From Thermoguttaceae bacterium (lineage in GTDB: Bacteria; Planctomycetota; Planctomycetia; Pirellulales; Thermoguttaceae): a stretch of 64,000 nt of DNA. The position numbers were made by a program, and so were the translations under genes. Of the stretch, positions 57,660 to 64,000 are shown piece after piece; position 1 is the first letter of the stretch, and each line of letters opens with the position of its first letter. The stretch lies in NCBI GenBank assembly GCA_017447865.1, contig JAFSMO010000045.1:1-64000 (forward strand). Reading direction: 5' to 3'. Below the pieces are notes generated by a model. That model saw only the letters and a list, made by a program, of their open reading frames with translations. It had not been told where the DNA came from and ran no database searches.

Positions 57660-58625
57660 TCAATCCAGCGGCGTTTTTCCCGGCTCGCCCGGGATTTCCC
57701 GCACGTATCGCGGGACGGCAAAGCCCGAAAGGCGGGCGCGCAGCGTCTGGATGATTTCGCGTCCTTTTTCCTCCGAAACTTCAAAATGGGCCGCGCCTTT
57801 CACCCGGTCGAGCTGGTGCAGGTAGTACGGGATCACGTGGTTTGCCGTCAGTTTTTCGTACAGCTCCGCCAGAACGTCCGCCGAGTCGTTCACCCCACGC
57901 AGAAGAACCCCCTGCTGAAGAAGTGTCACGCCCGCCCGATGAAGCCGATGGATCGCGGCCAGCGCCTCGGCCGAAAGCTCGTCCGGGTGGTTCACGTGCA
58001 GCACGAAATAGAGCGGCTTGCCCGATTTTTCGGAAAAATCCCGTAATTTTTTTGAAAATTTTTCAGAAATTCTCCCCGGCTCAAAAATCGGCGCGCGGGT
58101 GTGAACCCGGATCTTCGTTAAGTGTCCGATCTTCCCGAACTCGTCCAGCAGCCAGAAAAACAGCGCGTCGGAAAGCGTCAGCGGCTCGCCGCCCGAGAGG
58201 ATGATCTCGGTGAGCGACGCGTCGTTCGCAAGCTGAAAAAGGGCCTCCGCGTAATGTTCCGGCTTCAGGTTTTCAGAAGGGAATCGTTCCCGCAAGTGGC
58301 GGCGGAAGCAGAAGCGGCAGTTCGCGAAACACTCGCTGGCGGTCAGCAGCAGCGCGCGGGCCTGGTATTTCTGCAGGAGAAAAACCGGTGAAAAATTTTT
58401 TGCCGCGGGGGCTTGCTCTTTTAGAGGATTTGTGGTAAAATAAAGACTCTCCACGAGTTCCCCCTCCGCCGGCACGACCTGCCTCGCCAGCGAATCGTCA
58501 CGGGCTTCCCGCGCGCATCGGGCGAAATGCTCCGTCACGAGCATCGGGTAGCCGGTTTCAAGTTCCACCCGTCGGGCTTCTTCCGCCTGCTGCGGATCGA
58601 TGAGGATTTCGGGGTCTGGATTCAT
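57660..58625 (-). CDS. epmB: EF-P (R)-beta-lysylation enzyme, lysine 2,3-aminomutase-like
   Basis: 321 residues, the short form typical of EpmB. The radical-SAM cysteines are C99, C103 and C106 in SECFANCRFCFRRHL, with ILSGGEPLTL (GGE motif) and VLHVNHPDELS downstream. In E. coli EpmB turns alpha-lysine into beta-lysine, which EpmA attaches to K34 of EF-P. The efp gene begins 201 bases away in the opposite direction and its product has K34, which supports the call. No epmA is in the window. Parts of its 3' end are copied at 54481-54532 and 57428-57457. Confidence 0.9.
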   Translation of the reverse strand: MNPDPEILIDPQQAEEARRVELETGYPMLVTEHFARCAREARDDSLARQVVPAEGELVESLYFTTNPLKEQAPAAKNFSPVFLLQKYQARALLLTASECFANCRFCFRRHLRERFPSENLKPEHYAEALFQLANDASLTEIILSGGEPLTLSDALFFWLLDEFGKIGHLTKIRVHTRAPIFEPGRISEKFSKKLRDFSEKSGKPLYFVLHVNHPDELSAEALAAIHRLHRAGVTLLQQGVLLRGVNDSADVLAELYEKLTANHVIPYYLHQLDRVKGAAHFEVSEEKGREIIQTLRARLSGFAVPRYVREIPGEPGKTPLD

Positions 58626-58634
58626 GGGAGTATA

Positions 58635-58735
58635 AAAAAATAAATGAATAATGAATAACGAATAACGAATAATGGTGAAAATCTGTTTTTAGGGTGATAA
58701 TTCGTCTTCGTTCTTTGTTGTTCGTTACACCCCTG
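58635..58735. repeat. Imperfect palindrome between epmB and efp
   Basis: GAATAACGAATAACGAAT words on the left face ATTCGTCTTCG and TTGTTGTTCGTTA on the right. This is one more word-built palindrome in the shared upstream region. Confidence 0.5.
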
Positions 58736-58825
58736 CCTCGCTTGACCTTTTGAGGAATTTGAGGCGTATCCGTATTTTAGTTTTATCGGCAAAAATTTCA
58801 TTTTCAAACAGGAAGGAACAAAACC

Positions 58826-59395
58826 GTGGTCAGTTACAATACCAGCGATTTTCGCAAAGGTTTGAAAGTCCAGCTCGAAGGCGACCCCTTCATCATGATC
58901 GAGTGCCAGTTCGTCAAACCGGGCAAAGGCCAGGCGCTCTACAAATGCAAACTCCGCAACCTCCTGCGCGGAACGGTTCTGGAACGGACGTGGAAGAGCG
59001 GCGACTCGATCGAGTCGGCCGACATCGCGGAGATCCAGGCGCAGTACCTCTACCGCAACGGCGACGCGTACGTCTTCATGTGCACGGAAACCTACGAGCA
59101 GTACGAACTTTCCTCGGAACTGGTCGATGAAAACTGGAAGTACCTGAAGGAAGAAATGAAGTGCGACGTCCTGCTCTATAACGACAACCCGATCGGGATC
59201 ACGCCTCCGAACCACGTGATCCTGACCGTGACGCACGCCGACCCGGCCGTCCGCGGCAACACGGCAACGAACGTCACGAAGTACGCGACCGTCGAGACCG
59301 GCGGCGAGTTCATCGTCCCGAACTTCATCGAGGAAGGCGACCGCATCCGCATCGACACTCGCACCGGCGAGTACATCGAACGCGTGAAGGACTAA
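58826..59395 (+). CDS. efp: Translation elongation factor P
   Basis: 189 residues, start codon GTG with AAGGA upstream. Three beta-barrel domains are present, with the loop KPGKGQAL carrying K34, the residue that receives beta-lysine in EpmA/EpmB systems, and the C-terminal signature NFIEEGDRIRIDTRTGEYIERV. EF-P frees ribosomes stalled at proline runs. That is apt here, since the envelope proteins at 39-44 kb are rich in such runs. Divergent from epmB. Confidence 0.96.
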   Translation: MVSYNTSDFRKGLKVQLEGDPFIMIECQFVKPGKGQALYKCKLRNLLRGTVLERTWKSGDSIESADIAEIQAQYLYRNGDAYVFMCTETYEQYELSSELVDENWKYLKEEMKCDVLLYNDNPIGITPPNHVILTVTHADPAVRGNTATNVTKYATVETGGEFIVPNFIEEGDRIRIDTRTGEYIERVKD

Positions 59396-59436
59396 CGCAT
59401 CCACAAGAGTGAGCCCAGCGTGGTTCATACTTCGAT

Positions 59437-59555
59437 TTAAACACGGATTTCCACGGATTAAAGGGATTAAAGGGATTTTTCAAGGAAAGAATTCCTCCTT
59501 TTTCTTTATAATCCGTGGAAATCTTTTTAATTCGTGTAAATCCGTGTTTAAATTG
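59437..59555. repeat. Family D palindrome (ACGGATT words)
   Basis: AAACACGGATTTCCACGGAT and GGATTAAAGGGATTAAAGGG face ATAATCCGTGGAAATC and CGTGTAAATCCGTGTTTAAA. The arms are near-tandem words, as in families B and C. Confidence 0.75.
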
Positions 59556-59696
59556 AGGTTTGAAGTGGAACGGTCGTTGAGTTCAGAAAAGGAAGTTTCG
59601 GGAAACTCCTGATCCGCCTGATCCGCGGGGCCTGGTGAGCGCTTGAGCGTCGCGGAAACGGGGTTTCATTCCTTCTACTTACTACGGCAAAAAATA

Positions 59697-59743
59697 AAAG
59701 TACGCCCGATTTTCTCCCGTGAGGAATTTGGCGTACTTTTTTT
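59697..59743 (+). terminator. Intrinsic terminator upstream of leuD
   Basis: AAAGTACGCC/GGCGTACTTT is followed by a T-run. Confidence 0.85.
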
Positions 59744-59825
59744 CGTCGGGGGGGCTGGTATTTTTTCGCGTCTGCGGTAAAATACAGGGAATTATTTCAA
59801 ACTTGCTGTTTTATGAGGTTTCAAG

Positions 59826-60413
59826 ATGGAAAAATTCACCACCCATACCGGACTCGTGATCCCGATGGACCGTTCCAACGTCGATACAGACCAGATCATG
59901 CCGAAGCAGTTCCTCAAACGGATCGAACGCTCCGGCTTCGGGCAGTTCGTCTTCTTCGACTGGCGCTTTCTCGAAGACGGCTCCGAAAATCCTGACTTCG
60001 AGCTGAACAAACCGCAGTACCGCGGAGGAACGATCCTGCTCGCGCGCCGTAATTTCGGCTCGGGCTCCAGCCGCGAACACGCTCCGTGGGGGTTGGCGGA
60101 TTACGGGTTCAAAGTCCTCATCGCGCCGAGTTTTGCCGACATTTTCTTCAATAATTCGTTCAAAAACGGCATGCTCCCGATCCGGTTCAGCGAAGAGATC
60201 GTCGAAGACCTCTTCCAGCGCACCGCCGCCCATCCGGGGTACAAACTCACCGTGGACCTTGAGAATCAGCTCGTCACCGACGAGTTCGGCCTGAGCCTCC
60301 CGTTCGAGGTGGACGCGTTCCGCAAGCACTGCCTCCTGAACGCCCTGGACGACATTTCGCTCACGCTTCAGCACGAAGGTGAGATCGCCGAGTGGGAGAA
60401 GAAAAACGACTGA
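59826..60413 (+). CDS. leuD: 3-isopropylmalate dehydratase small subunit
   Basis: 195 residues. The family motifs are [18 protein letters not shown] and [15 protein letters not shown], the swivel-domain loop that helps bind substrate. With LeuC it isomerises 2- to 3-isopropylmalate in leucine synthesis. leuC is not in the window, which is unusual since the two are often adjacent. The Shine-Dalgarno GAGGT is good. Confidence 0.95.
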   Translation: MEKFTTHTGLVIPMDRSNVDTDQIMPKQFLKRIERSGFGQFVFFDWRFLEDGSENPDFELNKPQYRGGTILLARRNFGSGSSREHAPWGLADYGFKVLIAPSFADIFFNNSFKNGMLPIRFSEEIVEDLFQRTAAHPGYKLTVDLENQLVTDEFGLSLPFEVDAFRKHCLLNALDDISLTLQHEGEIAEWEKKND

Positions 60414-60423
60414 CGCTTCGCGT

Positions 60424-60490
60424 AATTATGAATTATGAATGATGAATTATGAATTGGCCTGGCCCGTTCATGATTCATCGTTCATGAGCA
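60424..60490. repeat. Palindrome (ATGAATTATGAAT words) overlapping the end of ribF
   Basis: ATGAATTATGAATGATGAAT words face TTCATGATTCATCGTTCAT across GGCCTGGCC. The right arm encodes the last residues of RibF and its stop codon. Confidence 0.6.
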
Positions 60491-61394
60491 TTTCTCGGGT
60501 TTTTTCTACGTCTTTTTCGATTTGAGCCATCAGTTCTTCCCGGCTCTGGAACGTCACCAGGTCACGCAGGCGCGCGATGAATTCCAGATGAAGCGTCTGC
60601 GCGTAGATCGAGCCGTGAAAGTCCAAAAGAAAAACTTCCACCTTCGGGTCCGTCCCGCCAAACGTGACGTTCGGACCGATGCTCACCGCGGCGGGACAGG
60701 TGCGTCCGTCGGCCAGTATCGCCCGGCAGGCGTAAACGCCAAACGCCGGCAGGATCGTTTGAATGTTTCCCAGATTGGCCGTCGGAAAGCCCATCGACCG
60801 GCCGCGCGCCTCGCCGTGGATCACCGTCCCGGTCAGGCGGTAGGGTGCGGTCAGAAGCGCGTTTGCTTCCGGAATTTTCCCCTCCGAGATCAGGTCCCGA
60901 ATGCGCGAGCTGGAGACCGAAACGCCGTCCGCCTCGTGAAGAATTTCGACGATTTCGAGCTTTCGCCCGGTTTGGGCGCACAGATCGGCAAGCAGATCAG
61001 TATTTCCGCGTCCGCCGTAGCCGAACCGGAAATTCGGCCCTTCCACGAGAATTTTCGCGTCCAGAAGCTCGACGATGACCCGCTGAAAGAACGCTTCCGC
61101 CGGCCAGTTCAGAATGCGCGCGGTGGGGCAGAAGATGACCTCGTCGATCCCCTGCTCCCGGATCAGCTCCGCCTTGCGCTCGTTCGCCGTCAAGAGGTCG
61201 GGGGCCTCTTCCGGACGGAGGATCTGGCGCGGATGCTCGGCAAACGTGAACACGACGGTCGGCAGGCCAAAGCTTTTCAGCCGGCGCAGAATTTCCGCGT
61301 GACCAAGGTGCACGCCGTCAAAATTCCCGATCGTCGCGGCACAATGCCGGAGCGATTGAGGCAAATCGTCTGATTTCAGGTTCCAATGAAACAT
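60468..61394 (-). CDS. ribF: Bifunctional riboflavin kinase / FAD synthetase
   Basis: 308 residues, usual length. The N-terminal adenylyltransferase domain has GNFDGVHLGH (23-32) and SSSRIRDLI; the C-terminal kinase domain has GRSMGFPTANLG. It makes FMN and then FAD in the cytoplasm. The final residues (MNDES) and stop codon are coded by a repeat arm that pairs with sequence on the leuD side. A TTGCGA-N16-TATAAT promoter lies at 61430-61457. Confidence 0.95.
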   Translation of the reverse strand: MFHWNLKSDDLPQSLRHCAATIGNFDGVHLGHAEILRRLKSFGLPTVVFTFAEHPRQILRPEEAPDLLTANERKAELIREQGIDEVIFCPTARILNWPAEAFFQRVIVELLDAKILVEGPNFRFGYGGRGNTDLLADLCAQTGRKLEIVEILHEADGVSVSSSRIRDLISEGKIPEANALLTAPYRLTGTVIHGEARGRSMGFPTANLGNIQTILPAFGVYACRAILADGRTCPAAVSIGPNVTFGGTDPKVEVFLLDFHGSIYAQTLHLEFIARLRDLVTFQSREELMAQIEKDVEKTREMLMNDES

Positions 61395-61429
61395 TACATT
61401 CTATTCCCGAGGAAGCAAAATTTCAGACT

Positions 61430-61457
61430 ATTATACCTCAAAAAATTTTTTTCGCAA
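61430..61457 (-). promoter_or_regulatory. Promoter of ribF
   Basis: TTGCGA and TATAAT with a 16-base spacer on the minus strand. Confidence 0.6.
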
Positions 61458-61480
61458 GACCCCCGTCAGGCCGCGGATCA

Positions 61481-62419
61481 CTACTGGAGCGTGAAAACTT
61501 TCCCGTCGTTGCGCTGCCCAAAGTACGTCCACGTCTCGGCGTCGATGCTGTACGAAATGGACTGGACTGAACCGTCGCAAAGCACCGTTCCCAACGCGCC
61601 GGCGTGAGTGCTTCCGAAATTGTAGCTCGTCGAGAGGTAATTGTTCCGGTCCTGGTACGGCATGTAAGACGCGGTGGCGTACCGATACGTGTCCACGTCC
61701 GCCCCGGTAAAGATCGGCTCATTGTCCGAGCCGCCGCCGTTTTCGTAGTTCTCGATCATGAGGTACTTCTCACCGATGAGCATCGTGTTGGACGTTCCGT
61801 CCCGGACCTCGCCGATGGTGACCTCGCTGCGGCCGAAAATGACCCCCTTGGACGTCGGGGTCGGCCAGTTGTACGTCTTCGACGCGCTGAACGAGCCGGG
61901 ATTCACGCCCGAATGTGTGTCCGCACTGTTGCAGCCGTAGTCGCTTTTCCCCCCATTATCGACTTTGTTCGAGTTGGTCACGCCCGTTCCTGCCGGGTAC
62001 GCTTTGCAGGCACGCCGGGAGGGGCAGAAGAAAACCGAAAGCGGCGTACTGCCGCGTGTGCATGCCCCTTCTTTCTGGGTGGCGGATTCCGTCCCCGGGT
62101 CCCCGTCCGCGCCGAGCTGGTACAGAGCGTTCTGCTCCATAAACGGCAAAAGCGAGTAGGTCCAGCCCCCTACCTGGTTCTTTCCGAAACCCGCGTCGGC
62201 GTCGCCGGCCCAGTTCCAGTACCAGCCGCCGCTCGGATAGAAGCGTGTCTGGCTTTCATGGTTCAGAGCAGCGAGGCCCATCTGCTTCAAATTGTTGTTA
62301 CACTGCATGCGCCGCGCCGCCTCACGAGCCTGCTGGACCGCCGGCAAAAGCAGACCAACCAACATTCCGATGATTGCGATCACGACCAAAAGTTCAACCA
62401 GGGTAAATGCGCGCTTCAT
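61481..62419 (-). CDS. DUF1559 pseudopilin-like protein
   Basis: 312 residues. The type IV prepilin start KRAFTLVELLVVIAIIGMLV (prepilin-peptidase motif plus hydrophobic helix) is followed by AARRMQCNNNLKQMGLAALN and the family end motif GTVLCDGSVQSISYSID. Planctomycetes carry many such proteins; their exact role is unclear, perhaps in pseudopilus-type secretion or surface structures. It is a tandem paralogue of the next gene upstream. Directly before the ATG lie ATGAATT-type repeat words instead of a Shine-Dalgarno. Confidence 0.93.
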   Translation of the reverse strand: MKRAFTLVELLVVIAIIGMLVGLLLPAVQQAREAARRMQCNNNLKQMGLAALNHESQTRFYPSGGWYWNWAGDADAGFGKNQVGGWTYSLLPFMEQNALYQLGADGDPGTESATQKEGACTRGSTPLSVFFCPSRRACKAYPAGTGVTNSNKVDNGGKSDYGCNSADTHSGVNPGSFSASKTYNWPTPTSKGVIFGRSEVTIGEVRDGTSNTMLIGEKYLMIENYENGGGSDNEPIFTGADVDTYRYATASYMPYQDRNNYLSTSYNFGSTHAGALGTVLCDGSVQSISYSIDAETWTYFGQRNDGKVFTLQ

Positions 62420-62423
62420 TTTT

Positions 62424-62456
62424 AATTATGAATTGTGAATGATGATTTATGAATTA
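62424..62456. repeat. ATGAATT-word repeat before the first DUF1559 gene
   Basis: TAATTATGAATTGTGAATGA and following TGATTTATGAATT lie directly upstream of the start codon at 62419. They match the words at 60424 and 63459, without a clear second arm. Confidence 0.55.
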
Positions 62457-62507
62457 AAGACGGCGTTGAGCTTCATCCCCGGAAGCCCGGCTCCGTTACG
62501 TTACGAT

Positions 62508-63452
62508 TTACTGTTGAAGCGTGAAAACCTTCCCGTCATTGCGCTGGGCGAAGTACGTAAAGGTTTCCGCGTCGATGCTGTAGGAAATGGACTGGACCGA
62601 GCCGTCACAAAGCACCACGCCAAACCCGCCGGCGTGCACGCTTCCGAAATTATTGCTTGAGGCCAAATAGCCACTCCGGTCCTGATACGGCATGGTGGAC
62701 GAGTTGGCAAGCCGGTACGTGTCCCAGTCCGCCCCGGTGTAGATCGGCTCATTATCCGAGTTGGACGTTCCGGTTTCGTAATACTCCGGCGCGAGGTACT
62801 TCTCGCCGATGAGCATCGTGTTGGACGTTCCGTCCCGGATCTCGCCGATGGTGACCTCGCTGCGGCCGAAAATGACCCCCTTCGACGTCGGGGTCGGCCA
62901 GCTGTACGTCTTCGACGCGCTGTACGAGCCGGGATTCACGGCCGAGTACGTGTCCGCACAGTTGCAGCCGTAGTCACTCTTCGCGCCGTTTGCGACGACG
63001 TTCGAGTTCGTTACGCCCGTTCCTGCCGGGTAGGCTTTGGGAGCACGCCGGGACGGGCAGTGATAAACCGCCAGAGGCGTACTGCCGCGGGTGCACGCCC
63101 CTTCTTTCTGTGTGGCAGTCTCCGTTCCCGGGTCCCCGTCCGCGCCGAGCTGGTACATCGCGTTCTGTTCCATAAACGCAAGGAGCGAGTAGGTCCAGCC
63201 GCCCATCTGATTCTTTCCGAACCCCGCGTCCGGATCGCCGGCCCAGTTCCAGTACCACCCGCCGCTCGGGTACATCTTTGACGTGCTTTCGTGGTTCAGC
63301 GATGCCAGTCCCATCTGCTTCAAATTGTTGTTACACTGCATGCGCCGCGCCGCCTCACGAGCCTGCTGGACCGCTGGCAAAAGCAGACCGACCAGCATCC
63401 CAATGATGGCGATGACGACCAAAAGCTCCACGAGGGTAAATGCGCGCTTCAT
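62508..63452 (-). CDS. DUF1559 pseudopilin-like protein (paralogue)
   Basis: 314 residues. It has the same prepilin start and nearly the same sequence as the gene at 61481-62419; the differences cluster in the middle and in Tyr/Ser-rich positions. The end motif is GVVLCDGSVQSISYSID. The spacer to the next copy is 88 bases, so a tandem duplication with co-transcription is likely. It also has ATGAATT words in place of a Shine-Dalgarno. Confidence 0.93.
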   Translation of the reverse strand: MKRAFTLVELLVVIAIIGMLVGLLLPAVQQAREAARRMQCNNNLKQMGLASLNHESTSKMYPSGGWYWNWAGDPDAGFGKNQMGGWTYSLLAFMEQNAMYQLGADGDPGTETATQKEGACTRGSTPLAVYHCPSRRAPKAYPAGTGVTNSNVVANGAKSDYGCNCADTYSAVNPGSYSASKTYSWPTPTSKGVIFGRSEVTIGEIRDGTSNTMLIGEKYLAPEYYETGTSNSDNEPIYTGADWDTYRLANSSTMPYQDRSGYLASSNNFGSVHAGGFGVVLCDGSVQSISYSIDAETFTYFAQRNDGKVFTLQQ

Positions 63453-63458
63453 TTCTAA

Positions 63459-63495
63459 TGATGAATTATGAATGATGAATTATGAATTGCGAATT
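63459..63495. repeat. ATGAATT-word repeat before the second DUF1559 gene
   Basis: ATGATGAATTATGAATGATG and ATTATGAATT lie directly upstream of the start codon at 63452, as at the neighbouring paralogue. Confidence 0.6.
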
Positions 63496-63528
63496 TGAGA
63501 CGACCCTCCAAACGTCGTCCCTGTATTT

Positions 63529-64000
63529 TTATTTTTTCCGCCAGTACATCAGCCCAAACGTGCCGAGCAGAAGCAGGAGCCACGCCGACGGTTCCGGCAA
63601 GGCATTCGAGTCGGCGATGCCGGTGATGGCGTACCCGTCACCATACGGCACGTATGCCAGGTCGGTGAAGTAGTACGAAACGACGTGATCACTGATGAAA
63701 TTGTCCTTGATCGAGGCGCTGTTGCTGCCCGAGAAGACCGCGGTAAACTGCTCACCGGGCTGCAGTTCGCAGGCGTCCGCAAAGGTCAGGTAGATCTTGC
63801 CGTCATTTAATTGCAGTTCCCCCGAGGCGACGAGCGAATCGTTCTTGTCGGGAGTCTTGCCGCCGATCTCCATGACGACCGACGCGCCGTTCGTAAGCGT
63901 AAAGTCCCCGCCGACTTCCGCTGAACCGACCGAGTTGCCCGGCGAGAAGACCGCGTTGCTGATCGTCAGTCCGCCCGTGGAGCTGCCCAGCAGGTCGAAT
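63529..64000 (-). CDS. PEP-CTERM surface protein (5' part outside window)
   Basis: The frame is open from the right edge to a stop at 63529, about 156 residues. A beta-rich repeat-like part (GGLTISNAVFSPGNS, GDFTLTNGASVVMEIGG) precedes the C-terminal sorting signal ALPEPSAW, a hydrophobic helix, and MYWRKK. PEP-CTERM proteins are processed by an exosortase and exported with an exopolysaccharide. No exosortase gene is visible here. The ATG at 63873 is internal, since the frame runs on upstream. Confidence 0.85.
   Translation of the reverse strand, partial: FDLLGSSTGGLTISNAVFSPGNSVGSAEVGGDFTLTNGASVVMEIGGKTPDKNDSLVASGELQLNDGKIYLTFADACELQPGEQFTAVFSGSNSASIKDNFISDHVVSYYFTDLAYVPYGDGYAITGIADSNALPEPSAWLLLLLGTFGLMYWRKK

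Larger units (their letters stand above)
59396..59825. other. Spacer between efp and leuD
   Basis: Holds the family D palindrome (59437-59555) and an intrinsic terminator (59697-59743). A TAAAAT near 59778 may be the leuD -10, without a clear -35. Confidence 0.6.

Overview
The window looks like a chromosomal segment of an anaerobic planctomycete (phylum Planctomycetota, possibly a gut or sediment member of the Pirellulales). The signs, read from sequence, are: two giant secreted proteins with the N-terminal LExLEERxLLSV signature; three DUF1559-type proteins, two with pseudopilin N-termini; a PEP-CTERM sorting tail; DUF1080, PmoA-like (DUF6807) and hydrazine-synthase-alpha-like secreted proteins; and a free-standing class III ribonucleotide reductase with rubrerythrin and a flavin-reductase/rubredoxin fusion. 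The genus cannot be fixed from this sequence alone.

Layout. 1-10.5 kb: two adjacent minus-strand giants. One is a metalloprotease / beta-helix / FN3 protein that runs off the left edge. The other is a papain-like cysteine peptidase with FN3 and leucine-rich repeats. 10.8-15.3 kb: minus-strand Hrb-type rubredoxin, two paralogous membrane-anchored unknowns and a DUF1559-like protein. 15.5-18.6 kb: secreted GH2 beta-galactosidase. 18.95-23.0 kb: promoter, cobalamin riboswitch, dcd, nrdD, nrdG. 23.1-23.9 kb: a small unknown and infA. 24.1-39.1 kb: mostly secreted carbohydrate-related proteins (clan GH-A hydrolase, LamG/GH-like protein, PmoA-like, GDPD, DUF1080, alpha/beta hydrolase), with a redoxin/FG-GAP lipoprotein candidate, a nitroreductase and rubrerythrin between them. 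39.2-47.7 kb: a four-gene minus-strand envelope locus (zinc ribbon / Pro-rich / alpha-toroid protein, VWA protein, small exported protein, His- and Gly-rich propeller protein). 48-51.4 kb: c-type-cytochrome hydrazine-synthase-alpha-like protein. 51.8 kb: tRNA-Ser(GCU). 52.1-54.1 kb: four small membrane proteins. 54.1-57.7 kb: repeat-laden region with gene fragments and an interrupted LRR gene. 57.7-59.4 kb: divergent epmB and efp. 59.8-64 kb: leuD, ribF, two tandem DUF1559 genes and a PEP-CTERM protein running off the right edge.

How the parts work together. Most products are exported and concern polysaccharide and protein breakdown or the cell envelope. Cytoplasmic genes are few: the RNR module, infA, epmB/efp, leuD, ribF. 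The dcd-nrdD-nrdG leader carries a B12 riboswitch, which suggests that the B12-independent reductase is made when cobalamin is scarce and that a B12-dependent NrdJ exists elsewhere. Promoters of the TTGACA-N16/17-TATAAT type are easy to find on both strands.

The most unusual structure is in the gaps between genes. These hold several families of long imperfect palindromes whose arms are built from short, nearly tandem words. In one family the central core is conserved while the arms change completely between copies but stay self-complementary.
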